A program made the position numbers and the translations under genes. From Cristatella mucedo (Eukaryota > Bryozoa > Phylactolaemata > Cristatellidae): DNA of 64,000 bases. Numbering within the stretch: position 1 is the stretch's first letter; each line of letters begins with the position of its first letter. Location: contig WPIO01000018.1 of the NCBI GenBank assembly GCA_009760855.2, positions 3,102,001 through 3,166,000 on the forward strand, read 5' to 3'. The notes below the pieces were generated by a model. The model ran no database searches and was not told the origin of the DNA. It saw only the letters and a list, made by a program, of their open reading frames with translations. Below, one piece after another: positions 47,758 to 60,700 of the stretch.

Positions 47758-50689
47758 GCAGTTAAAGATCCACGTCTTTTAATCAATTAACCCCATACTC
47801 GGCATGGGAAACTTTAGCGTTTGGTTTTACAGATGATATTTGAATTGCATACTGGAAATGTGCCAGTTGCTGGTAACTTAACCTTGAGTGGGATTGGCTA
47901 AATAAGTCATCGTTATTTATATGGCAGCCATAAATAATTTGGAAGCTGCAAATTATATAAATAGCTTGTAGACAGAAACCGTAAAATTATGATTTAGCAG
48001 GGGGGGCCTGCAGTGATTCTAGTATGCCTATTATTCTACTCTCTGATCGTCCACATTATGATGCATCTACTATACGTATCTCAAGATAACTTCCGATTCT
48101 CTGTGCATGCCCGTCAACGAATCGCATAATGTTAATGTCTTTTCAGCGTTAAAAAGAAATGCTAGGCGCAGTCATTCAAAACGATGGCTAGTATTGCTTG
48201 TCATTCTCTTGGCCTCTGCGTTTATATGATTCGTGCTCGTAGTTTGTTTACTTGCTCAACGAATGATTCTTGATAACTGAGATGTTTACTTGCAAACTGT
48301 TTTGTTATAACTATTTTACTTGTGAGCAGATGCATCCTTTTCTGCGATATTCATTCCCATGATTATAGACCGACCACGAACTTTTGCAGCCGTGCTGAAG
48401 TTTTTAATTCAGAGAATCTTGGAAGAAATAATTACAAATTCCTCTTCCGACTAAGGGTCGCCGAATTGCATTTAGAATTCCTGAATGTGGGAGCACTCTC
48501 TTCGATGAGATCTGATAGATTTTGCTGAGAATATGACCTTAGAATGTTCGGTAGAAAAGGCTGGATCGGTGAGCTAATAGCAGTGGTGAATGTAATAACT
48601 AACAGCTGCATTTGCTTGCACGTCGGTTCATAGAACATTTCTAGATTGCCTCATGAACCAAATTATATTGCATGGCTAAAAATGAAGATGCTAGGTTTTT
48701 AAGCAGAGTGATTGCTAATGTTCTAAATGCGTGATGAGTCGTGGATTTAGCAAAGCCAGTCAAGCCGGCTGCTTTTTTATGTGCGTCAGCGATGAATATG
48801 AGAATGAGGTGGCTAGTAGGACAGCCGTGAAGAAGGCTTGCTAACAATTCTTGACGGTAATAATGTTAATGCTCAAACTTGTCGCCCAATTTTGCATCTA
48901 CCACAGATGCTTACACTTGATTTCTCTTATTAGGAGTGTCGTAATTTATAGTTGAGTAGTTAAAGGTGTGCAGACTGCACTGATGGTAAGATTATTAAAG
49001 TTCTTGAGATTTCAATAAATAACCCGATTGGTAGCCAGATGATAGTGGTGAGCCGTGATGGCACACTAGGTAAGGCGGTTGCTTTCACGACCTCAGGACC
49101 GAGGTCGTGGGTTCGATTCCTGCGGTGGGCGATCCTTTATCGTCACTGCAAGCGGTGGTGATAGCCGTAGAGGCTCTTCTGTCGCTATGCAAAAAGATGC
49201 TGTTTAATCAGCTAGGATGATTCGACCAACGTTGTAGCAGCTTAGTAAGCCTAACTAAAACATATAATACCACTGGGTCATTTTGTGCTTCGAATAGTTC
49301 AGTTGTGTTGTACGAATATGTTGCCGATGACCGTGCTGAAAACTCATCAAGCTCTGAGGCTGTCAAATGCAACATGCTTCACCGACGACAATGCCATGTT
49401 AAATTGGGCTATAGCAGCTCGTTAACTTTACCATATTGATACTTATGCGTATCACAGTTGCATATGCGACTTGCTATCCTTTGAACACGGGTGTTCATAA
49501 TGTGAAAACATGTCACAGCTTTGTTCTCACGGACTACTTCTAGCTATTCGGAACTATCAATCAGCAGCCCTCGATGACGAGATTATGGGGAACGGTCGAT
49601 CCGACGGCGGGGCTCTGGCAGGGTTTGAATCGTATCGGCTTTCGTGACACCACATCCTGTCCCTTGACAGTCTGGCCAGTCACTTACAAAGTTCCTCTGT
49701 GAGTCTGCCTTCGTTCGGTTCCCCTCTGCTCGCTCCACTAATAAGTCTTGTGCAGGTAATCCAAGGGCCGCTGGGATCTGCCTAAGAGACCCAGCTAGTG
49801 TCATTCAGGGCTGCGACAGCTTTATTATCTGCTGCCATGCTTCGGCCCACTCTTGCATCAGACGCATACAATTATAAGCATCAGTGTAAAATCGTGGTAC
49901 CTGGCCCTAAGCGTGCCGACCAAGGGCTTGCCCTTGGTCCACACGGTCTCTCACGCTGCCCACGCACTTTGTGGTCCTTCGTTCTGCCGCCTTCTTGAGG
50001 GCATCCGTATCGTTGACAGAGGGGACGGCCTCGTCAGTGGTGCGAGCCATAGTCTCCATCAACTACCTGGTTTACTAGCAGCCAGCTTTCGCTTTCCTAT
50101 CTAAAGTACAGTATGAACTACTATTGACCTTAGTGTGTGGCACGTGGCCTCTGTACTTTTCCGGCTAGACTTCCGGCTTTCCTGAATCGGACTTTGCCCC
50201 ACTGGCTGTTAGAAGCAGCCAATTTGCCGAGAGCTTCCGTCAATGCTCCACCCAACCTCTGGTAACTATGCCCGTGCACAGCTGAATAGCCATAGTGGCT
50301 GTAGCTGCTTCGACCGTGGTCGCAGCTAGCTCCTGCGAGTTCGTACATCATTTCTTGCTAAGGAAAAGCAAAGATGGCTAAGGTCACGGAAACATAGAGG
50401 AAAGGCTGCCGTGAGCAGTGGTTTACTACGAGCAGCCGAACCCACTATCGATCGCCGTGTCTGTCGTACTGGCCTGCATTCCTAATAACAGCCGGAGCCT
50501 CGGAGCTTTTATTGAATGGCAAGGCGACATTGACATTCACTAAATGAAATTATACGAGTGAAGCATCCCGTTGGTCACACCTGAGATCGTTTTGAGCTCG
50601 CATTTAGCCAGACCTAACGCAGCTCTCTTGCAACAGGCGATGAGGACAAACTGGTACTCCAACAGCACAGATTATGAGCGCGCTTTCCA
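47758..50689. other. Duplicated non-LINE block (copy 2), no gene recognised
   Basis: Matches 13894-16689 apart from the SINE at 49044-49215. Open frames 48322-48528 and 49853-50104 correspond to those in copy 1. Confidence 0.5.
49044..49215 (+). mobile_element. tRNA-derived SINE with 6-bp TSD, absent from copy 1
   Basis: 172 bp with A-box-like TGGCACACTAGG (near 49059) and B-box GGTTCGATTCC (49110-49120), then a tRNA-unrelated body (GGCGATCCTTTATCGTCACT). Flanked by GATGAT at 49038-49043 and 49216-49221. Copy 1 has a single GATGAT at the matching place (near 15163), the empty site. It is not a functional tRNA: no matching acceptor stem is seen. Confidence 0.87.
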
Positions 50690-50820
50690 AGGTACACACT
50701 GGAAATGCTTTAGTTCTGGACGAGTTTGATTCTCTTACTAATCACACTGTGCGTCCTCTCCCAGGTGGCCAATGGTTAACTTTCGATATTTAAAAGCTAT
50801 CTCTACTAACAACAAGCTTT
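50690..50820 (+). mobile_element. LINE-1fam remnant (copy 2), cut short
   Basis: Counterpart of 16690-16830 (LTNHTVRPLPGGQWLTFDI). The rest of that LINE and the rRNA fragment are missing here. Confidence 0.65.
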
Positions 50821-51399
50821 ATTAACATGCATATGATAAAAAATAATTGTCAGGAACAGCAGAGACTAGAAAACAGTCAGCACATCTGCAATATTTGAGT
50901 TGGTTTGAGGCATAGCGGAACGACCGTGTCGAATCAGCGGATGGTACTATTTGAAGATTGATTAGTTGTTACATCAAATGAATAGGTAAAAGAGAATTAT
51001 TTTACGTGATGTCACTAAGCTGCTTGACGCGCAGTGTCTGACGTTCACGAAGGAAATGTTTTTCAGCAGACTTTTGCACTGCTACCAAGTGTCTCTTTGC
51101 AGAGTGAGCTAGAAGACCCGTTATGAAATGAGTAATAGAATTAAAACAAGCCCACAAACATTTGGAGCAGCTAGCTTATGTTTAGTATCTTCAGTTTAGT
51201 AAGTCAAATTTCACGTCAAGATAAATTGAGATTATCTTACAAGATTATTCTTACAAGAAAGGTAGTTTCAGTGTGCATTTACCGTGCGAATATTTCCCAA
51301 ATATCATTACTATCAACTTTTCTGCTATTGAAAACTCTTAGTATGCAGCCACATAAGAAAAAAGCGCATTCAGTGTTGCAATAGATTATGCTTTTCATG
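50821..51399. other. Downstream flank of SULT gene B
   Basis: Matches 18955-19628 without the LINE tail. No gene recognised. Confidence 0.4.
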
Positions 51400-51405
51400 T
51401 TTATT
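51400..51405 (-). promoter_or_regulatory. Candidate polyadenylation signal for SULT gene B
   Basis: AATAAA on the minus strand, conserved with 19629-19634 behind gene A. Confidence 0.35.
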
Positions 51406-51581
51406 TAAGATAAACCAAGCGATTACTATTGTCCTAGAATGAGTATGTGCGCATGAAAAAAATGTTGTGCTCGGCCTTATTTAAAAATTAAATTTGGAAG
51501 TGGGCGTGCCAAAAATGACATTTTTCCGGCTTGGACATTAGGTGTATTAGTTTTTTCCTGACTAACTAGACCTTCGTCTTT

Positions 51582-51700
51582 CTAATAAAAAGACCCATAC
51601 GGTATGCTTAGTTGATGGTCGGAGACTTCCTTTAGAATATGAGCGTTGAATTGTTCGGACTGGGCCACCGTGAAATGCTCTTTCCAATCCCCTGTTTTAC
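51582..51700 (-). CDS. SULT gene B exon 7 with stop
   Basis: Encodes GKTGDWKEHFTVAQSEQF and ends IPYGSFY-stop. The acceptor is TGTGCAG. An AATAAA lies about 180 bases downstream (51400-51405). Confidence 0.87.
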
Positions 51701-54700
51701 CTGCACAAAAGAGACAACCGAAATGGATTGAAGTCAGATTAAAGATTTCATAATACACTAGCTCAAACATATAGTAAATAGCAGCGAAAACTGTGTATCA
51801 CTTAGTTGACAGCATAAGCTTACAACAACTAATTTTGAGTACACAAGTGTAAGCAAGGCCGTAGACAGAATTTGTTTTCTTTCAATGTTTGCAGGGCTTG
51901 CTAGCTTGTGAGTACAATATGAGGTCAACTGAGACACGTTAACTGCAATAGGTCTGCGATAGGCTCCTCTCTTTTTTTCTGCTAGAGCTTTCAAGGCAAA
52001 AACAGCAATCACCTTTGACTTGCAGCCTCATATGATGGATAACAGGTTGTCAGGAAAGCATGAGAATGCGACAGCCTTTTGTGAGAGCCTGATCTTTTTA
52101 GAAAAATAGTACAAGCAATTATTTAAAAGGGCGGGATAATTGCTGAATCTTTCTTACGCAAAGTTTGGAGGATAAGTTATTCTTGACACCTCAAGAATTA
52201 ATTGGCAAAAATATATTGTGGAAGTGGAAAACATTTCAACTTGCGTCGTAGCAGTGCCGAAATATTAAATGACGTAGACTCAATGAAAATAGTAATCCAT
52301 GACAGGTTTTCATAATAGAGTGTTGCTGTCTTTGATAAAAATTTCATTAGCATGCTCTTTGTTTAAATACAGCGAGATATTGGTCAAGCCGTTAATCGGT
52401 TCCTGCCTTAACCTAACCAGATTTATCATAAAAATAAATCATTCAAATGGCTGAAGTAACTCGGATACACACTGCATGCAGTCTCGAATAATAATAATAA
52501 TAATAATGTACTTGATAAAGCGCTCTCGGAGAACTTAATCTCTCTCTAGGCGCTTTACATTTGCTGCAAAGGGATATGCAATTGAATGGTGAGTAATATC
52601 ATGCTTGATAAACAAACAAAATGAATAACGAAGTCTTCAGCTGTGTTTTATCGAATACCATTTCAAGCAGCTAGTTTGCGCAGAAAACTCAAACGATGGC
52701 CAAGACTTTTTTTAACACGTTAATAGTCTGTATGTGCTCATGCGTTATGAAGTTGTGCATTGAAATGCAGAATATCTGCGTATATGTCTACTTTTTACCG
52801 CATGTGCCATATACGGGAGAAGCTTTGGTTCTCTGAAAGTACAGTGAAGGTGCTCCAGTAGTTGTTGTTTTATTATAATTCTTTCCTGTTCTTACATAAA
52901 CTGTATTAATTAGTAAAATCACTCAAACATTAGGTAAATTTATAAAATTTAATTAAAATGAGATTATTCAAAGCCGTCGGTTGGAGGATGGGCCATCTAG
53001 GTTATCTAGATTTTTTAATCAATGTACAGCATTTATGAGCAATATTGGCCAGATTATAGACTTATGCAGATCCAAGATCGCGTGAACGGTGGTATTACTC
53101 CTGGGTGGATGGATTATTGTGATTCAGCTTATCGGTTTTTTTATTCGGACGACCCTTTTTTTCCAGGCTATGGACTTTGATTTCACGTATCTGACTGAAC
53201 CAAGACGCGAAATTGTAAGCTTCATTGCCCTGCTAAATATAATTTGAGTGGTTTCGACAGCACATTAATGTAGTTTAGTCTAACCACAAGAGGGTATTAC
53301 GGCTGTCCGTAGTTATCATTAGATCAATGTATGTATTCTTAGGTAGCCTTATAGCAAATACTATTAATTGACCTCGTAATAGATGAGTGCTCTTTAAAAT
53401 GCATCCAAAGTAATTTAGTCGTTCTCCTTGACAATTCTGCTTGTTGCTATCAATGAATTCAGTCTTATAAAAACTGCATTGCTCAGATAAAACAAGAAAC
53501 ACTGTCGTGTTCCTGGGAAATTATTTACCTCCTGGTGTTAGCTAAATAATAGCCAATTTTCTTTTCAAGTTGCCATACCAAGCAAGCTACTGAATTACCA
53601 AACTTTTAAAAATATGTTTTAAGTAAGCCATCCGTTTTCGATGGATACTGCAGTTCATAGTCGATGGCTGCGTTTCATCTTATTCTCACCCAAAGCTAAA
53701 AATGTAGTGGCAATACCACAGACAAACAAAATTGTAGGCATGCACGTACGCCTATGAAGTTGAACGTAAACTGGGATATCATGAGTATTTCTCTAAGGAT
53801 AAGCTTTAACGATACGTACACGGTAGAAGAATGAATCAAGGCGATCTAATTTGCTTTCGAGCAACTTATTTACCTTTTCTTATGAATAAAGATTTTGGTC
53901 TCGCAGCCTTTGTCACTTCAAAAGTACACGATGCAGCGATCGCTTCAGCCTCCTCCTCCGAAACTTTCTTTCCCAAAAACAAAGATATTTTTTGGACAGT
54001 GCCTTTCAGATCCTACAAATGAAACGCACCTCTTTCGTAGAGTGCACGAATAATGCTCCGTTTGATTGACTTTGCAGCGTTCGATCAGGAAATAGGTGGT
54101 TCTCCTATGGCTCGTGCTTTCAGAGAGAGAACATCCCTTTATGGGACTAGATAGGCTAGGGAAACTGTGGCCACTATTCACGAGCATTTTCAAAACCAAA
54201 AAAGTCTGAGTACACAACGAGTTTTCATGTTATTTTGAATGCACAATTTATAGGGGGAGATTTCTAAATCTGCCGGTGTAGATTAATTTGTATCGCCATA
54301 GAAGCAAATTGTAGGGAAGAAGAACCCATGTTAGTGTCGCATCGCTTGATCTTTGGAATGCTTATAGCTCGCTTCACCACTTTTCCAATCATTCTACCCT
54401 GGCTTCATTTTGAGAACATTGGATAGTAAAAAAGAAGTTGTCCGATTATTTAAATATATATATAAATTATAATTATAATACTCAAACTAATCCATTGATG
54501 GCAGCCCTTAAAGTTCCTGAATGCGACAGGCGGGTTATGTGACCTCTTAATTGTGTGCAAGTTAATAATAATAATACTATAATAATAATACATTTGATAT
54601 AGCGCCCTCCGAGAACTCAGTCTCTTTCTAGGCACTGTACATTTGCAATTATGGAAGCACGAGGGAATGGTTAGTTATTGCAACAGCTGCAAGCGACGAA

Positions 54701-57700
54701 ACACCTTTGTAAAAAGTCGCTTAGATGCTCACAATGCTACTACTGCAACCATTAATGATATTTAGCGATATCTTTCGCTTTCAGTCTACTGGCAAAGTTT
54801 AAGTTGCTGGCCTTTGGGTAAATTCAATAATTTTAAATTCATTCGTTGTTTAAATTTTTGCCCCAAAATTTTTTAAAGCAATTCCGACTCCGGCACTTGC
54901 TTTGCAAACAGTAAAATGATCAATTGTGCTTTCTCTGAGGTAAAGAAACATAATTTTTAAAAGAAAATCGTATTAACTGCTTGGGCACTACCTGGATTTC
55001 ACAATTGAAAAGTGGGCAGTTGCTTGTATTAACATTGGACTAGAGCCGTGATCTAGTAGCGGGCATAGTCCTTCAGGGAAATGCATGCAGTGGTCCAAAA
55101 TGTTGGGGTAGCTAATTAAAGGGCTAACTCAACTTTCAATGTACTGGTTTACCTTGGACGGGTTGAATGAATCAAGTAGTCACATCCAAAAGTAGGTTAA
55201 TCTAATTATTTCTAAAAAGTATGCATTTTAGTTTTCTACATACGTCCCCTCTCCCCCCCCCCGCCCCTCCCCCGCCCCCGTTTGAGGAGCATGCCGATTC
55301 GAGTGCAGCTATTGCAGCGAAAGTATTTCCGCCGGCTATTTACTCTTTAATTCGAAGCATCTGCTCTAGAAGTACTAACCTGTATCATCTGTTCGTAGTA
55401 GAGAACGAGGATGTGCTTTTGGTCCTTCACGTTCTGACAGCTCAGGAAGTGGCGCGACCATTCACCCCAGGGCACTAGAAACATCAGGGTAAACATTACC
55501 AAATTAAACAAAATGAAGCAAACGTCATCGTGATTACGTGACAGGACTACATGAGAAGTCATCTAAACTTTAACGACCTTTTCCTTGTTTGAAGAACTCG
55601 AAGAAACTGTCCCATGGTATGGCTGGGACTTTCAGTACAGCTCCCATTCTGTTGTAGTGATACCATACGCTTACAGCCATGTCACGAGGATCTCGGTGCA
55701 CATATATCATCTAGAAGAAGGAAACAAGCTTGACTGGCAGCTTACTACTCAATTATCAGATATATACTATGACTGGCTCTTAGATAGGGCTCCAGCTTAC
55801 ACTGGAAAAAAGTCTAGTAATGCTCGCGAACGCGATAAGCAAGGCAATTGAGGAAAATCATTTGTAGGGAAACAAATTCAACGGTAGCCAAAAGACATTA
55901 CGCAGTTCTGCCGAGCAGGTAGACAGATGGTTATTTACATGAGCTTACCTATGAATGTTTAAATGAATGTTATAACTTTCGCATATTTATTCTTGCCATA
56001 TTTCTGCTTCATGAATTTTTTACCTTACAGAGATAACAATAATAGCAAGAGCTTAAAGTAACAGCATACTTTGGCTTTTCCGTCCTGCACCTTCTGTGGC
56101 AACATGTCGTATAAGAGATGAGTTGCAATGACCCGAGGCGACGGCAGATCCGGTAGTTCTGGCACAGTGTGAGTGCGCTTTGAATGGAATAGGCCATGTT
56201 GTTCAAACTAAATTAAAGTAAGGAAATATTGCTGAAAGACAATTTTTTATACTGCCATCAGCCGACTTGCATTTTCGCTCCGTGAGCTCTACCTGTTCTT
56301 GCACATCCGGCGTCACCTTCAGTTCATACCAAAGGTCAGCCCTGCTGCCCTGAACCACTTCACCAGACCTGTCATGTCCCAAAATCTTTGAGGTGATATC
56401 TATCGTCAAGTGAGTACCTGAAACGATCAAATGAGCTACTAATTTAAATAGCTATCAAATGGCAATATGAATTGATTTTCAGAGACAGCCAGACGGAAAG
56501 GGAATGGGGGAGAGAGCATTATGAATTGGATTTCAGTCCGAAAGATTTAAGGAACTTCAAGGGCTTTTTCTGTTAATTTTTGATTTAGAGGTTGTCCTGA
56601 GAGCACCTGTCGAAAGCCTAGATGTAAATATTTGGACCAAGTAGAAATAAATTTGGACTACACGATCAGAAACTTAGTGATTAATCGGAAGTTCTTATGG
56701 GTTGATTGAGGCTACTACAGATTGGGTTACCTATTCAAATAAATGGGCAAACAAATCAAGATTTATCCTAATAAATGATTACGATTAAACTAGGCTGTTA
56801 GCTATGTCACAGTGTCATAAAGAAACTGCAAAGCTTAATTCCCAGTATTAGCTATGCCGTCAAATGTCCCGTAGCGTATGTACGATATCTAGACGCCCTG
56901 TTCCAGAGACCTGTCAATCGAAGAATACGTTAGCTCAATAGTCAAATCTGCCTACTTTCAGCTACGTAGCATTGCAAAACATTCGGCCTTGCTTTGACTG
57001 GGCTACCACATTAAAGTTGCACCATGCATTTGTGACATCTTGTCTAGACGTCTTTAGTCAACTATTTTCTGGTCAACCGGCCTCTGCAGCTAGACGTTTA
57101 CAGTTGGTGTACAACTCTGAATCTAGGCTTGCCTGCCGCGAGTGTCGCAGCTGTCACGTTTTACGACTTCTCGCCTACCTGGACTGGCTTCCCATCAAGC
57201 AGCCCATTCACTTCCAGGTCCCTCCAATTTCTGGCTTCTGCCTAACCTTCAGAATGACTCCCCAAAAGGATAGACATCACACCATCTGCTCTTTTGACTC
57301 TATTCGGTTAGCTATGCTTAGAGAAAACATCAAATCCCTTGGAGTCTTTGGTTTGCTTGGTGCCAAAGCCCGAAAATTACTCCCGGCTGATAGCGCGATA
57401 AACGCTAACGTGGCAGATTTTAAAAAGAAGCTAGAATGTACTCATTTCTTATTAGATATGCTGGATCCCGTGTGACTTTCCGTGGGCGTGCTAGTGCTTA
57501 CTGACGCAGGGGATGCTACAACTGACTGTATTTGCCGGTGTGCTCTTTACCAGAAGCCCTGCGATCATGCTTCCTTTACAGCATATGTAAATTAGCTCAA
57601 AGAAATTAAGTTCACAAATGGCGCTTAGAAAATGTATTTTTATTATTATTAATTTCAGGTTGAAGGTCATAAGACATTAAACTAGCCAGGTCTACAAAGC

Positions 57701-60700
57701 GAAGGCTTTAAAAAGCATACAAAAGATCTGGACTGACTGTCCATCGACAGGCATATGAAGACTACTGTAGGTCGTACCAATCGATCCTAGCAAAGGCCAA
57801 GTCTAGCTTCCCTTTTAGCTGGGCTGCCAAAGAAAGCTATTATGCCACTACAGCTTACTATGAATATGGCTGCAAGGCTGGTCTTCAAGTCCCAGCGGTT
57901 TGAGCACGTGTCTGCTTTGCTGAAGGAGCTAGGATGATTGCCGGTTGAGCAAAGGATACAGAGCAAAGTTCTTACGCTGACCCACAAGGCCCGCCACGGC
58001 TTGGCTCCTTCATACCTAGCTGAGCTGCTGCATCAGTTTCAGCCAGTTCGAGTCCTCAGGTCCTGTGTGGACAATAAATTAGCTGTCCCATTCCTCCGCT
58101 TAAAGACAGTTGGTGACAGAAGATTTAGCTCTGCAGGTCCTAGACTGTGGAACTCGCTTCCACAATTCTTGCGCAACGATAATTACTCTCCTACTGCCGA
58201 CTATGGCACATCATTTTCAGTGGTCCTGAGCTGCTACTTCTATGCTACTCACTACCTCAACTGCTCTCCTGACTCTGCTATGCTTCCCACTTTCTCTCTG
58301 TTGCGTGAGACGAAGTCTGTTGGCTACCGAATGCGTACCGAAAGCCGCTTAGGCTGTGAGTGCGCTATACAAAACTCTCCTACGCAACACCCACATGGTC
58401 TTTATGACTTTGTGGAGTTACAGACGGAGATACATTACATTACATTTTAGAAACATTCTTGAATCACAGATGCACAATCCAAAAATGCTGATGTCAGCGA
58501 TCAACCATCTCCTCAACCGCTCCCAGATTAGCTCCTTACCTGATGATCCTTGTGATGATCTAGCCAATCGCTTCTCTCGATTCTTTGTGCAGAAGGTGAG
58601 ACAAGATCAAGGAGTCCATCCCTGCGATGGCAGCATCCCCCCTTGAATGTTGTTCCCCGATTCCTGGCTGCACATCAATATCTACATTTAAGCAGGTCTC
58701 TGGTAATCTCGTCCTAAAGTTCATATCTCAATCAAAGAACACAACAAGTCCTCTGGACCCTATTCCCACTGTTCTGCTCCTACGTTGCATTGATCTGCTG
58801 CTGCCATTCATAGCTAACATCATTAATATGTCATTAGCCACAGATCATGTTCCAGCACCTTTCAAAAAAGCTGTTGTCATGCCACTTCTCAAGAAAGCGA
58901 CACTAGACCAAGAGAACTTATGCAACTACCACCCAGTCTCCCATCTACCATTCCTATCAAAGACACTGGAACGGGTCATGGCAGACCAGCTGAACTCATA
59001 TATCGAAACCTCACACCTTGCTAGTAAGATCCAGTCTGGCTTTAGAGCATACCACTCGACAGAGTCAGCATTGATTAGGGTATACAACGACCTACATAGG
59101 AATACAGACATGGGTAGAGTGTCTCTGCTTGTTTTTCTAGATCTTTCGGCAGCTTTTGATGCCATCGATCACAAAGGTCTTCTAGAGCGCCTCTCATTTT
59201 GTCTGGGCATCACTGGCACTGCTCTGCAGTGGTTCAGGTCCTATCTCAGTGGGAGACTCCAGAGTATTGACGTGCATCGACAAAGATCACCTGAAGTACC
59301 TCTGAAATATGGGTTACATCAGGGCTCCGTGCTAGGTCCGGTTCTTTTCACAGTTTATACTCTCCCTCTTGCTAATGTGATTGCCAAGCACAATCTAGGC
59401 TTTCACTTCTATGCGGATGAAACTCAGTTGTACCTTTGCTTTGATCCCTCTCAGCCTTTGAGCACCTCAAATTCTCTCAACTCACTTGCTGCATGTATTG
59501 ATGACATCCGCACATGGATAGCAGCACATTTTCTAAAACTAAACGATGATAAAACGAACTTACTAGTTATGGGCAAACCCAGCGTGATTCAAAAATTGGA
59601 AAGACTGATGCTCAAAACGGCTCTGCCAGCATATCTCCTGTTGAATCAGCTCGAAATCTAGGTGTCATATTCCAAAGCGACCTCTCGTTAGACAACCATA
59701 TCAGCTCCACAGTCAAATCTGTCTATCTTCAGTTTCATAACATTGCTAAAATTCGGGCTTGTTTAGATAAGGATACCACGTCGAAGTTGGTTCATGCATT
59801 CGTGACATCCCGTCTCGACTTCTGCAACTCACTGCTTACTGGCCTACCAGCATATGCAATCAGGCGATTGCAGCTGGTGCGAAACTCTGCAGCTAGGCTT
59901 GTCTGTCGTGAGCGTCGCAGTTGCCACATCACACCACTTCTCGCCGACCTGCACTGGTTACCAGTCAAGCAAGGATTGACTTCAAGATTTTGTCGCTAAC
60001 TTTGAGGTCACTTTATTCTTCGGCTCAGGCCTATCTCTCAGGTATACTACCCCATCAGGCCAAGCATCGTACCACCCACTTTTTGGAATCCAACTGTCTA
60101 CCAATACATCGTACAAACCTCATATCCTTTGGAGATCATACATTAAGTACGTATGCTCCCAAAGCCTGGAACTCCCTCCCGACCTGCATCAGAACATCCC
60201 CTGACCTGACCACATTTAAAAGGAACTTAAAAACACACCTATTTAGGACAGCATTTAGTGGGTCCCTGTGATTCGTCCTTCACGTGCTTATGCGTGCTAA
60301 CACTGTGCATGCTGCCACTAACCACATTTGCATGCTGACCCTGTGCATGTCACCCCTAACCATGTTATTCATTTTGTTTGTTTTTCAAGCACGATTTTAC
60401 TTACCATTTAATTGCATTTCCCTTTGCAGCAAATGTAAAGCGCCTAGAAAGAGATTAAGTTCTCTGAGGGTGCTTTATTAAGTGCATTATTATTATTTTC
60501 AACCGGAAGCTTGGCTACAGTACTTGTCAGGAAGCATGTGGTGAAAAGCCGGCGTGACAGAAATTTAACACATCCAAGCTACTAAAATGTTATACATTAT
60601 TTCTAAAGAGCAAGAAAATTTTCTCCGAATGAGATCAGCCAGAAACTGCGTTAAAAACGTCTCAGAGAAACGGGCAACGCTTACTTCACGCAGAAGCACT

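Larger units (their letters stand above)
57655..60500 (+). mobile_element. LINE-1fam long copy in SULT gene B intron 1, split by LINE-2fam
   Basis: Starts in the linker (RSGLTVHRQAYEDYC-like), is interrupted at 57809-58448, then reads AINHLLNRSQISSLPDDPCD, the RT frame 58627-59661 (AFDAIDHKGLLERLS, LHQGSVLGPVLFTVYT, FYADETQLYLCFD with YADE for YADD, AACIDDIRTWIAAHFLKLND), a frameshift near 59620, the C-terminal domain (60010-60270), stem-loop 60437-60476, and ATTATTATT at about 60487-60495. Confidence 0.93.

Noticed and set aside
49044-49215. Functional tRNA gene
   Set aside because: A-box and B-box are present, but there is no closing acceptor stem, a long unrelated body, and target-site duplications: it is a SINE.
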